Of a stretch of DNA of 12,453 nt, positions 1 to 7,129 are shown in pieces. Source of the DNA: an uncultured Paraburkholderia sp. GTDB taxonomy: Bacteria; Pseudomonadota; Gammaproteobacteria; Burkholderiales; Burkholderiaceae. Positions within the stretch are counted from its first letter, which is position 1; each line of letters opens with the position of its first letter. The notes below the pieces were generated by a model. The model was not told the origin of the DNA, did no database searches, and saw only the letters and a list, made by a program, of their open reading frames with translations. The stretch is taken from the NCBI GenBank assembly GCA_937917025.1, contig CALFSF010000137.1, positions 1 to 12,453 of the forward strand, written 5' to 3'. Both the position numbers and the translations under genes were made by a program.

Positions 1-1
1 T

Positions 2-1354
2 TGCCGCCATTCGGAGAATCCCTTGGCGGATGACGCCGGCCGTCAGGGTCAATCGTCACAACGTCAGGAGCGCGAAGGTCGGGAGCCGCGTGAAGGTCGC
101 GAACCGCGTGAGGCGCGTGAAGGCCGTGAGGCACGCGAGCCCCGTGAGCAACGTGAACCGCGTGAACAACGCGAGCAGCGCGAACCGCGCAACGCCCGCG
201 AGCCGCGCGATGCACGTGAAGGTCGCGATGCACGTGGCGAGCGTGGTCAGGAACGTGGCGAACGCGTGGAAACCAGCGATGGCACGCCTCGCGGCGAGCG
301 TCGTGAACGCGGAGAACGTGGCGAGCGCCGCAACCGTCAGCCTCAGGAAGGCGAAGTGCTGAATCAGGAAGCAACGCTCGAAGCCGCGCTGCCGGTTCAG
401 GCAGGCGTGACTGAAGGCGGTGCGCTGGCCGATCAGGAAGCGGTTGCACGTGAAGGCGAAGAGCGTCGTCGCCGCCGTCGCGGCCGTCGCGGCGGTCGTC
501 GCGAGCGTGAGGAAGACGGTTCGAACGTCAACCTCGCCGCCGATGTTGCTGAAGCAGAAGGCGATACCGTGAATGTCGCAGCCGATGCACCGGCGCGTGC
601 GCCGGAGCCGCGCGTGGAACGTAACGAAGCGAAGGACGTGACCCCGGTGGAAGTCGTGGTTGCCGCAGTGGCAACGCAAACCGCCGTGGTCAGTGAACTG
701 CATGCATCGGCCGAAACGCCGGCTCTCGCCGTCGAAAAGGCAGCGAAGTCCGAAACGGTTGTCCCGGTTGACGAAGCACCGGTCGTGCAGGCTGCGCCCG
801 CAGTCGAAGCGCCGGCTGCGCCGTACTTCGAACCGGCGGCTGCGGAACCGGCCCCGGCAGTCGTGGCGACACCGGCTGAGCCCGTTGCGCCTGCTTCACC
901 GGTAGCCCCGGCCGTCAGCGACACGCCCGCGCAGGTCGAACCGGTCGCTCACACGGCGGCGCCTGCCGTCGAAGCGCCCGCCGAGCCAGTGCCCGCGCCG
1001 GTCCACGAAGCAGCTGTCGAAGCGACAGTCGCGCCGTCGGTGCAAGCTGAAGTTCACGCTGAAGCGCAACCTGCCGCCGTCGAAGCCCCCGTTGCCGCAG
1101 CGCCGGCACCGGTAGCAGCGGCCCCGGCACGCGAGGCATCGCGCCCGAACGGTCTGTCTGCCGAAGCCCTCCAGCCGGTGCTCGACAAGGCCGGCCTCGT
1201 GTGGGTGAACACCGACGCAGAGAAGCTGCGCGCCGCTCAGGAAGCCGCCGCTCAAACCGTCAAGCCGGCACGCGCCGTGCGCGAGCGCAAGCCGCTTCCG
1301 CCGGCTGACAGCGCGCCGATGCAGCAGGTCGAAACGGCAAAGCATTCGCAGTAG
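2..1354 (+). CDS. rne: Ribonuclease E, C-terminal part (5' end outside window)
   Basis: The reading frame is open to the left edge, so this is the last 450 residues of a longer protein. The catalytic S1/RNase H/DNase I-like half is not in view. What remains is low complexity: an Arg/Glu triplet-repeat tract (68-337), a second Arg block around 466-510 (RRRRRRGRRGGRRERE), a long Ala/Pro/Val/Glu linker to about 1140, and a conserved-looking tail with GLVWVNTDAEKL and QQVET. This composition and tail match the C-terminal half of Burkholderia RNase E, the endonuclease that starts mRNA decay and matures rRNA and tRNA; in this family the disordered half binds RNA and partner enzymes at the membrane. 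A TTG at 23 lies in frame but is not a real start. The gene ends 32 bases before an intrinsic terminator. Identity rests on composition, tail motifs and the following moaA-mobA-moeA order. Confidence 0.85.
   Translation, partial: CRHSENPLADDAGRQGQSSQRQEREGREPREGREPREAREGREAREPREQREPREQREQREPRNAREPRDAREGRDARGERGQERGERVETSDGTPRGERRERGERGERRNRQPQEGEVLNQEATLEAALPVQAGVTEGGALADQEAVAREGEERRRRRRGRRGGRREREEDGSNVNLAADVAEAEGDTVNVAADAPARAPEPRVERNEAKDVTPVEVVVAAVATQTAVVSELHASAETPALAVEKAAKSETVVPVDEAPVVQAAPAVEAPAAPYFEPAAAEPAPAVVATPAEPVAPASPVAPAVSDTPAQVEPVAHTAAPAVEAPAEPVPAPVHEAAVEATVAPSVQAEVHAEAQPAAVEAPVAAAPAPVAAAPAREASRPNGLSAEALQPVLDKAGLVWVNTDAEKLRAAQEAAAQTVKPARAVRERKPLPPADSAPMQQVETAKHSQ
68..337 (+). repeat. 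Degenerate 9-bp coding repeat in RNase E (R-E-P/G/A/Q triplets)
   Basis: About 270 bases encode a run of imperfect three-residue units, mostly Arg-Glu followed by Pro, Gly, Ala or Gln, then grading into GER/RERGE units. The DNA shows the same 9-base rhythm (variants of cgtgaaccg, cgcgaaggt). The product is highly charged and almost certainly disordered, matching an Arg-rich RNA-binding segment. Such repeats commonly vary in length between strains by slippage; that is inference here. Confidence 0.75.
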
Positions 1355-1386
1355 GCGATTCTGGCTGTTGCAGTGAAAAGTAGTGC

Positions 1387-1414
1387 AAAGCCCGCCCTCA
1401 CCGGCGGGCTTTTT
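1387..1414 (+). terminator. Intrinsic terminator after rne
   Basis: A perfect 10-bp stem (AAAGCCCGCC, 1387-1396, with GGCGGGCTTT, 1403-1412) closes a 6-base loop and runs into five T residues (1410-1414). It lies 32 bases after the rne stop codon and separates rne from moaA, which therefore should have its own promoter. Confidence 0.9.
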
Positions 1415-1533
1415 GCTGCTGGAGAGCGGTTCACCGCTTTACGGCGCGAGCCGGCGACGCGGCGGCCATGACCCGTTTTAGCAGGCATGCCCGAGGTCAA
1501 ACGAGGGACAGCGGCAGTCACGCGTCTTTCCGC

Positions 1534-1539
1534 TAGAAT
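1534..1539 (+). promoter_or_regulatory. Possible -10 element for moaA
   Basis: TAGAAT matches the sigma-70 -10 consensus at five of six positions and lies 27 bases before the moaA ATG, giving a leader of about 20 bases. The -35 position (GCGGCA at 1511-1516, 17-bp spacing) is poor, matching only three of six. The upstream terminator makes a promoter in 1415-1540 likely; this is the best candidate I see. Confidence 0.35.
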
Positions 1540-1566
1540 GGACATCCAGACGATACAAAAGCGATC

Positions 1567-2676
1567 ATGTCCCGACGCATCATCCCTGTTGCCGATGTCA
1601 GCGCGATTCCGGATTACTCCGGTCCGGCGCACGCGCCCCGTGGCGAGCTGACGGACACGCTCGCGCGCCCGTTGCGCGACCTGCGCATCTCGGTGACCGA
1701 TCGCTGCAACTTCCGCTGCGTCTATTGCATGCCGCGCGCGGTGTTCGACAAGGACTATCCGTTCCTGCCCCACGGCGCGCTGCTCACGCTGGAGGAAATC
1801 GAGCGCCTCGCGCGCGTGTTTGTCGAACATGGCGTCGAGAAAATCCGTCTGACGGGCGGCGAGCCGCTGCTGCGCAAGAACCTCGAATTCCTGATCGAAC
1901 GCCTCGCCGCGATGAAAACCGCCGATGGCCGGCCGCTCGACATCACGCTCACCACCAACGGATCGCTCCTCGCCCGCAAGGCGCGCAGCCTGAAAGATGC
2001 GGGCCTGACGCGCGTTACCGTCAGTCTCGACGCGCTCGACGACGCGCTGTTCCGTCGCATGAACGACGCCGATTTCGCGGTCGCCGACGTGCTGAAGGGC
2101 ATCGAAGCCGCGCACGACGCCGGACTCGCACCGATCAAGGTGAACATGGTCGTGAAGCGCGGCACGAACGACACCGAGATCGTCCCGATGGCGCGGCACT
2201 TCAAGGGCACGGGTGCGGTGCTGCGCTTTATCGAATACATGGATGTCGGCACGTCGAACGGCTGGAACATGACCGAAGTGCTGCCTTCGGCGGACGTCGT
2301 CGCGCGTGTCGCCGCGCAGTTCCCGCTCGTGCCGCTCGAAGCGCACAGCGCCGCCGAAACCGCGCAACGCTGGGGTTATGCCGACGGCAGCGGCGAAATC
2401 GGCGTGATTTCCAGCGTCACGCGCGCGTTCTGCGGCAGTTGCACCCGCGCGCGGCTGTCGACCGAAGGCAAGCTGTATCTGTGCCTCTTCGCTTCGTCCG
2501 GGCACGATCTGCGTGCGCTCGTGCGCAACGGCGCGAGCGACGCCGAGATCGCCACCGCCATCGCGCGCATCTGGCACACGCGCACCGACCGCTACTCGCA
2601 GCTACGCGGCAGCGCGAGTGCGGAGCCGAACGCGTCGGAACCACGGCGCGTCGAAATGTCGTACATCGGCGGCTAG
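1567..2676 (+). CDS. moaA: GTP 3',8-cyclase MoaA (molybdenum cofactor biosynthesis)
   Basis: This radical-SAM enzyme turns GTP into (8S)-3',8-cyclo-7,8-dihydroguanosine 5'-triphosphate, the first step of molybdopterin synthesis, in the cytoplasm. The 369-residue protein has the radical-SAM CxxxCxxC motif (Cys47, Cys51, Cys54 in DRCNFRCVYCM), the SAM-binding GGEP at about 97-100, the C-terminal cluster cysteines spaced CxxC-13-C (Cys289, Cys292, Cys306) and the required Gly-Gly tail (YIGG). It carries a short N-terminal extension of about 30 residues before the core compared with E. coli MoaA (about 329 residues), which I recall as normal for Burkholderia. The ATG at 1567 has no clear Shine-Dalgarno. 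It is first in a moaA-mobA-moeA run; mobA starts 13 bases after its stop. Its partner moaC is not in the window. Confidence 0.97.
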   Translation: MSRRIIPVADVSAIPDYSGPAHAPRGELTDTLARPLRDLRISVTDRCNFRCVYCMPRAVFDKDYPFLPHGALLTLEEIERLARVFVEHGVEKIRLTGGEPLLRKNLEFLIERLAAMKTADGRPLDITLTTNGSLLARKARSLKDAGLTRVTVSLDALDDALFRRMNDADFAVADVLKGIEAAHDAGLAPIKVNMVVKRGTNDTEIVPMARHFKGTGAVLRFIEYMDVGTSNGWNMTEVLPSADVVARVAAQFPLVPLEAHSAAETAQRWGYADGSGEIGVISSVTRAFCGSCTRARLSTEGKLYLCLFASSGHDLRALVRNGASDAEIATAIARIWHTRTDRYSQLRGSASAEPNASEPRRVEMSYIGG

Positions 2677-2689
2677 GGCCGTCGCGTTC

Positions 2690-3304
2690 ATGTCGATCCC
2701 CACCGGACAGATCACCGGACTCGTTCTCGCAGGCGGACGCGGCACGCGCATGGGCGGCCTCGACAAAGGCCTGCAACTGCTGCGCGGCGAGCCGCTGGCG
2801 CTGCATGTGCTGAGGCGTCTCGCGCCGCAGACCGGACCGGTTCTGATCAGCGCCAACCGTCACATCGAGCGTTACGCCGAACTGGGCGCGGCGTTCGGCG
2901 CGACGGTCGTCGGCGATTCGCTGCCCGGTTTTCCGGGCCCGCTCGCCGGGCTGCTGGCCGGCCTGCGCGCGGCGCAAACCGGTTTCGTGCTGAGCGCGCC
3001 GTGCGACACGCCGAATCTGCCCACCGACCTCGCGCGCGAGCTGGTCGACGCGCTCGACGCGAACGCGGCCGATATCGCCACCGCCACGACGCTCGACGCG
3101 AACGGCGAAACCGTCCTGCATCCCGTTGTCGCGCTGTTGCGCACGTCGCTGGCCGACGATCTGGCGGCTTTCCTCGGCGCCGGCGAGCGCAAGGTCCGCG
3201 CGTGGTACGCGCGCCACACGACCGTCGAAGTCGGCTTTACCGACGGGCGCGCGTTTTACAATGCCAACTCCTTGCAGGAACTCGCCGATCTCGAACGGGC
3301 ATAA
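2690..3304 (+). CDS. mobA: Molybdenum cofactor guanylyltransferase MobA
   Basis: MobA transfers GMP from GTP to molybdopterin, giving the guanine dinucleotide cofactor used by DMSO-reductase-family enzymes such as nitrate reductase and formate dehydrogenase. The 204-residue length fits the family. The nucleotide-binding signature LAGGRGTRMGGLDKGL is at 13-28, GPLAGLLAGL at 83-92, the metal-binding Asp in SAPCDTP at 102-108, HPVVALL at 144-150 and the C-terminal NANSLQEL at 191-198. The frame is open further upstream, overlapping moaA, but ATG 2690 is chosen because the protein then begins just before the first beta strand and the GG signature, as in homologues. It lies 13 bases after moaA without a strong ribosome site, so translational coupling is plausible. 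Confidence 0.95.
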   Translation: MSIPTGQITGLVLAGGRGTRMGGLDKGLQLLRGEPLALHVLRRLAPQTGPVLISANRHIERYAELGAAFGATVVGDSLPGFPGPLAGLLAGLRAAQTGFVLSAPCDTPNLPTDLARELVDALDANAADIATATTLDANGETVLHPVVALLRTSLADDLAAFLGAGERKVRAWYARHTTVEVGFTDGRAFYNANSLQELADLERA

Positions 3305-3395
3305 GACCTTGTGCAGCGGCTACAGCCGCCTCCGGTCGCACGCGTCACGAGACGATCGCCGGATCCGCATCCGGGCCGCGACGCATCTCCACCCA
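3305..3395 (+). other. mobA-moeA spacer with two hairpins
   Basis: This 91-base gap sits inside an otherwise tight operon. It holds GCGGC-TACA-GCCGC (3316-3329), 11 bases after the mobA stop, and CCGGAT-CCGC-ATCCGG (3359-3374), a perfect 6-bp stem ending 21 bases before the moeA ATG. Neither is followed by a T tract, so neither is a standard intrinsic terminator. They could be processing or stability elements, or chance in GC-rich DNA. Confidence 0.45.
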
Positions 3396-4691
3396 ATGAC
3401 CACGCTTAACGACTTTTCCCGTTGTATCGTCCAGTACGACCCTCACGCGCTGCCTGTTTCCTCGGCTCAGGCGATCGTGCGCGAATGGGCGAGCCCGGTG
3501 ACGGCGATCGAGCGCGTGCCGCTGCATGACGCGCTCGACCGCGTGCTGGCCGAAGACATCGTTTCGCCGATCAGCGTGCCCGCGCACGACAATTCGGCGA
3601 TGGACGGCTACGCGTTCGACGGCGCCTCGCTCGAAGCGCAAGCCGGAACGGTTTCGCTTCAGGTCGCGGGGAAAGCGCTCGCGGGCCATGCGTTCGGGCG
3701 GCCGGTCGCGGCCGGAGAATGCGTGCGCGTGATGACCGGCGCGCTGATTCCGCCCGGCTGCGACACGGTCGTGCCGCAGGAAGCGGTAACCCGCGAAGCG
3801 GACACGGTTCATTTCGCCGCAAACGCATTGACGCGCGGCGCGAATCGCCGCCTCGCCGGAGAGGATCTGGCTCAGGGCCAGCCCGCGCTGCGCGCGGGCC
3901 GCATCGTGCGCGCATCCGATCTCGGTCTACTGGCCTCGCTGGGTATCGGCGAAGTACCGGTGCGCCGGCGACTGCGCGTCGCGTTCTTTTCCACCGGCGA
4001 CGAACTGCGCTCGCTCGGCGAGCCGCTCGACCCCGGCTGCGTGTACGACAGCAACCGTCACACGCTCTTCGCGATGCTGCGCCGGATGAACATCGCCGCA
4101 CTGGATCTCGGCGTCGTGCGCGACGAACCAGCCGCGCTTGAAGCAGCACTGCGCAACGCCGCCGAAAGTGCGGATGTCGTGCTGACGTCCGGCGGCGTCT
4201 CGGTTGGCGAAGCCGACTTCACGAAGCAGCTGGTGCGCACGTTCGGCGACGTCGCGTTCTGGAGTCTCGCGATGCGCCCTGGCCGCCCGCTGGCGTTTGG
4301 CCGCGTGTGGTCCGGTGGCCGGCCCGGCGCCGGTCACCCGGCGTTGTTCTTCGGCCTGCCGGGCAACCCCGTCGCGGTGATGGTGACCTTCTACCAGATC
4401 GTACGCGAAGCGCTCCTCGTGATGTCCGGCGCGACGGTTGCGCCGCAGCCGGTCATTTCGGCGACCAGCACGCAGGCGATCCGCAAACGCGCTGGCCGCA
4501 CGGAGTTCCAGCGCGGCGTCGCGGCCCGCGATGCGCACGGCCGGTGGCACGTCACGCCAACCGGTTCGCAAGGCTCCGGCGTGCTCAGTTCGATGAGCGA
4601 AGCGAACTGTTTCCTCGTGCTCGCGCACGAACAATCCGACATCGATGAAGGCGACCCTGTCGACATCATGCTGTTCGACGGTCTCGTCTGA
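3396..4691 (+). CDS. moeA: Molybdopterin molybdotransferase MoeA
   Basis: MoeA inserts molybdate into adenylylated molybdopterin, releasing AMP and giving active molybdenum cofactor. From ATG 3396 the protein is 431 residues, close to the usual size of about 410. The family signatures appear in order: PAHDNSAMDGYA (62-73), STGDEL (199-204), TSGGVSVGEADF (264-275) and GLPGNPVAVMVTF (320-332), covering the substrate-binding core and the MogA-like domain. The C-terminal MoeA domain IV follows to the end. The frame stays open upstream to within mobA, but residues before MTTLNDF have no MoeA character and the methionine is the sensible start. No clear Shine-Dalgarno precedes it. It is third in the run with moaA and mobA; the two inter-gene hairpins may separate its expression from theirs. 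Confidence 0.95.
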   Translation: MTTLNDFSRCIVQYDPHALPVSSAQAIVREWASPVTAIERVPLHDALDRVLAEDIVSPISVPAHDNSAMDGYAFDGASLEAQAGTVSLQVAGKALAGHAFGRPVAAGECVRVMTGALIPPGCDTVVPQEAVTREADTVHFAANALTRGANRRLAGEDLAQGQPALRAGRIVRASDLGLLASLGIGEVPVRRRLRVAFFSTGDELRSLGEPLDPGCVYDSNRHTLFAMLRRMNIAALDLGVVRDEPAALEAALRNAAESADVVLTSGGVSVGEADFTKQLVRTFGDVAFWSLAMRPGRPLAFGRVWSGGRPGAGHPALFFGLPGNPVAVMVTFYQIVREALLVMSGATVAPQPVISATSTQAIRKRAGRTEFQRGVAARDAHGRWHVTPTGSQGSGVLSSMSEANCFLVLAHEQSDIDEGDPVDIMLFDGLV

Positions 4692-4736
4692 ACACCCCTC
4701 TCAACGAATCCATCACGACTAGCGGGCTTGATTCAA

Positions 4737-5012
4737 ATGAAAAAGCAGATCTCCTTCATCGCGCCGGGACAGACCGCCAAGGCGCTGATTCTGGTTTATC
4801 TGACGTTCAGCGTGCCGATCGTGCTGCTGGGTGTGCTCGTCGCATTCTTCCGTTATGGCTCCGTCGAACTGAGCACCGTGTTCAGCGCGCTGCTGCTGAA
4901 CGCGATTCTCGGCTTCATCCTGCTGTGGATCGCGTGCCACGCATATAACTGGGTTGCGTCGCGCTTTGGCGGCATCGAGATTCACCTGTCCGACGCGCCG
5001 GAAGAAGCATGA
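4737..5012 (+). CDS. Small two-helix membrane protein, unknown function
   Basis: I do not recognise this 91-residue protein. It has a short basic start (MKKQISF), two hydrophobic helices at about 15-39 and 46-68 joined by a short loop (FRYGSVELS), and a charged C-terminus with Asp/Glu. It resembles small conserved hypothetical inner-membrane proteins of Burkholderia. ATG 4737 is chosen; a TTG at 4728 would add three residues. An AGCGGG stretch 10 bases ahead of the ATG is the only ribosome-site candidate. The stop overlaps the start of the acetyltransferase (ATGA at 5009-5012), which argues for shared translation. It follows moeA by 45 bases with no terminator between, so it may ride on the molybdenum operon transcript. 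Coding potential is supported by the hydrophobic pattern and the overlap. Confidence 0.75.
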   Translation: MKKQISFIAPGQTAKALILVYLTFSVPIVLLGVLVAFFRYGSVELSTVFSALLLNAILGFILLWIACHAYNWVASRFGGIEIHLSDAPEEA

Positions 5013-5509
5013 CGGCCGCAACCATCCGCTCAGCGACGCCCGCCGACATCAGCGCGATTTACGCGCTGATCTACGAGCTGGCCGAATTCGAAAAGCTCAC
5101 GCATCTGTTCGTCGCCACCGAAGAAGGCCTGCACGATGCGCTGTTCGGCGAAAAGCCCTCGTCGGAAGCGCTGGTTGCCGAAGCAGACGGACGCGTGGTG
5201 GGTTTCGCGCTCTTCTTTCACAATTTTTCGACGTTTCTCGGTCGCCGCGGGCTGTATCTCGAAGATCTCTACGTGCAGCCATCACAACGCGGCACGGGTC
5301 TCGGCACGGCGATGCTGCAACATCTCGCCGCGCTGGCCGTCGAACGCCAGTGCGGGCGCTTCGAATGGTCCGTGCTGGACTGGAACCAGCCGGCCATCGA
5401 TTTCTACGAGAAGATGGGCGCGAGCGTGATGCCCGACTGGCGCATCGTGCGCATCACGGGCGACGCGCTCGACAAGCTGGCCGCGCCCGGGCGTATCAAG
5501 GCGGGTTGA
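5009..5509 (+). CDS. GNAT family N-acetyltransferase (SSAT-like)
   Basis: The 166-residue protein is a single GNAT domain that would move an acetyl group from acetyl-CoA to an amine. The acetyl-CoA-binding loop of motif A is QRGTGLG at 93-99, preceded by the strand LYLEDLYVQP (82-91), and motif B has WNQPAIDFYEKMGA at 125-138 with the usual Tyr near the active site. ELAEFEKL near the N-terminus and the LYLEDLYV strand resemble diamine/spermidine acetyltransferases, so a small polyamine-like or amino-acid substrate is possible; the true substrate cannot be read from sequence. Its ATG lies inside the last codons of the small membrane protein gene (four-base overlap), so the two are probably translated together. 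It is the last + strand gene before a convergent gap. Confidence 0.9.
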   Translation: MTAATIRSATPADISAIYALIYELAEFEKLTHLFVATEEGLHDALFGEKPSSEALVAEADGRVVGFALFFHNFSTFLGRRGLYLEDLYVQPSQRGTGLGTAMLQHLAALAVERQCGRFEWSVLDWNQPAIDFYEKMGASVMPDWRIVRITGDALDKLAAPGRIKAG

Positions 5510-5644
5510 TTGCGTTGCCGAGCCGCCATTGGTGTGCGGTTAGCGACGTTCTCCTTCGATGAGCCCGCAGACAGTAGTTACCTGCGTCAGCCATGTTGCA
5601 CACGCTGCGCCTTTTCAACCGGCGCAATGTGCGTGAAACCGGCA
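5510..5644. other. Convergent gap with two weak dyads
   Basis: This gap separates two genes that end toward each other. It contains CCGC-N9-GCGG (5523-5539), 13 bases after the acetyltransferase stop, and TGCGCC-N9-GGCGCA (5606-5626), 19 bases beyond the rmuC stop. Either could serve as a terminator for the gene it follows, but neither has a T tract on either strand. I see no gene or RNA here. Confidence 0.35.
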
Positions 5645-7129
5645 TCAAGCTTCGTCCGCATCCGCGCCTGAGAGCGTGTCGCCCAGCAGCCCGCTCGCCG
5701 CTTCACCCGGCAACGCCTCGACATCGCGCAACTTGCGGTTCATTACCCGCGTACGCGTTTCCGCCTGTTCGATCGAACGCGTGACGGTTTCGAGCTGCGC
5801 CTTTGTCTTCGACAGCACGTCGCCGAACTTGCCGAATTCCGTTTTCACCGCGCCCAGAACCTGCCAGACCTCGCTCGAACGCTTGTCGATCGCCAGTGTA
5901 CGAAAACCCATCTGCAGGCTGTTGAGCAATGCGGTCAGCGTGGTCGGGCCAGCAATCGTCACGCGGTAGTCGCGCTGCAACAGGTCGGTCAAACCGGGGC
6001 GACGCAGGATCTCCGCATACAGGCCTTCGGTCGGCAGGAACAGCAGCGCGAAATCAGTGGTATGCGGCGGCGACACGTACTTTTCCGCGATCGTCCGGGC
6101 CTCCGCGCGGATACGCGCTTCGAGCGCGCGCGACGCGTCTTCGACCGCCACCGGGTCAGCCCGCTCCTGCGCGTCGATCAGACGCTCGTAGTCCTCGCGC
6201 GGAAACTTTGCGTCGATCGGCAGCCACACCGGAATCGCGACGCCATCGGCGGAATCGTGCCGCCCCGGCAGCTTGATCGCGAACTCCACGCGATCGCCGC
6301 TCTTCGGAATCGTGGCGACGTTCTTCGCGTACTGGTCGGACGTCAGCAACTGTTCGAGGAGTGCCTCCAGCTGCACTTCGCCCCACGTGCCGCGCGTCTT
6401 CACGTTCGTCAGCACCTTCTTGAGATCGCCGACGCCCGCGGCGAGCGTCTGCATCTCACCCAGCCCGCGATGCACCTGTTCGAGCCGGTCGGAGACCTGC
6501 TTGAACGATTCGCCAAGGCGCTGCTCGAGTGTCGCGTGCAGTTTCTCGTCGACCGTGCGACGCATTTCTTCAAGCTTCGTCGAGTTGTTCGCCTCGATGT
6601 CCTTCAAACGCTGCTCGATCGTCGCGCGTACCTCGGCGAAACGCCGGTCGTTCGCCTCGGTCAGTTGCGACAGCTGCATCGTGAGCGTGTCGCCGAAGCG
6701 CTTGAGCGTCACGCCCTGCTCTTCGCGCGCCTGTAACGACTGCTGCTGCAAACTCTGGCGCACGGCTTCGAGCTGTTGCGCGTTCGATTCGGTGAGCTTC
6801 ACGAGCTGCTGCGCAAAGCCGTCGATCTGGTTGTTCTGGACCGTCGCGATACTCGTGAGCTGCGACGCGAGCGTCGTCTGGAACTGCGAAAAACCGCCGG
6901 CCAGTTCCAGCCGTGACGTGCGCGCCGTTTCCGTGATCTCGCTGCGCAGTTCCCGTTCGAGCCGTTCGTAAGCGCGTGCCTGCGCATCGGCGGCACCGGT
7001 CATCCGCTCGCCGAGTTCCGCGAATGCGTCGTTCGTGTCGGCGCCGTTGTGGCCGCGCATCAACACGAACAAGGCAACGACAAGCGCGACCGCCAGAATG
7101 ACGACGGCCGCGAGCAAAAGAGTGGTCAT
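5645..7129 (-). CDS. rmuC: DNA recombination protein RmuC
   Basis: RmuC limits rearrangement at inverted repeats in E. coli; its biochemical role is not settled, and a nuclease-like fold has been proposed. The 494-residue protein has one N-terminal membrane helix (about 4-24), a long Gln/Glu-rich coiled coil (about 35-230) and the conserved RmuC domain (about 235-450). Family landmarks are TRGTWGEVQLEALLEQLL (245-262), PIDAKFPREDY (304-314), FLPTEGLYAEILR (364-376) and the AGPTTLTALL segment (393-402). Asp306 and Lys308 in IDAKFP fit the D-x-K part of a PD-(D/E)XK-like site, which is inference. Length is close to E. coli RmuC (about 475). Its ATG overlaps the stop of the upstream reductase gene by four bases, so it is translationally coupled to it. 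Confidence 0.94.
   Translation of the reverse strand: MTTLLLAAVVILAVALVVALFVLMRGHNGADTNDAFAELGERMTGAADAQARAYERLERELRSEITETARTSRLELAGGFSQFQTTLASQLTSIATVQNNQIDGFAQQLVKLTESNAQQLEAVRQSLQQQSLQAREEQGVTLKRFGDTLTMQLSQLTEANDRRFAEVRATIEQRLKDIEANNSTKLEEMRRTVDEKLHATLEQRLGESFKQVSDRLEQVHRGLGEMQTLAAGVGDLKKVLTNVKTRGTWGEVQLEALLEQLLTSDQYAKNVATIPKSGDRVEFAIKLPGRHDSADGVAIPVWLPIDAKFPREDYERLIDAQERADPVAVEDASRALEARIRAEARTIAEKYVSPPHTTDFALLFLPTEGLYAEILRRPGLTDLLQRDYRVTIAGPTTLTALLNSLQMGFRTLAIDKRSSEVWQVLGAVKTEFGKFGDVLSKTKAQLETVTRSIEQAETRTRVMNRKLRDVEALPGEAASGLLGDTLSGADADEA

Noticed and set aside
30..362. 110-codon basic frame within the rne repeat
   Set aside because: A by-product of the 9-bp repeat read in another frame; no ribosome site or similarity.
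433..924. Gly/Thr/Ala-rich - strand frame opposite the rne linker
   Set aside because: Low-complexity antisense of the Ala/Pro/Val linker.
1484..1491. GGCATGCC palindrome upstream of moaA, also at 11690-11697 upstream of pncB
   Set aside because: An 8-base GC-rich palindrome seen twice in 12 kb with little shared flank; too weak to call a shared operator.
1415..1566. Molybdenum-cofactor riboswitch upstream of moaA
   Set aside because: Only small unconnected dyads are visible, and the best -10 leaves a leader of about 20 bases, too short for such an RNA.
1252..2577. 441-codon open frame on the - strand across rne end and moaA
   Set aside because: It is antisense to moaA with all its motifs; composition is Arg/Ala/His-rich as expected from GC-rich third positions, and it crosses the rne terminator.
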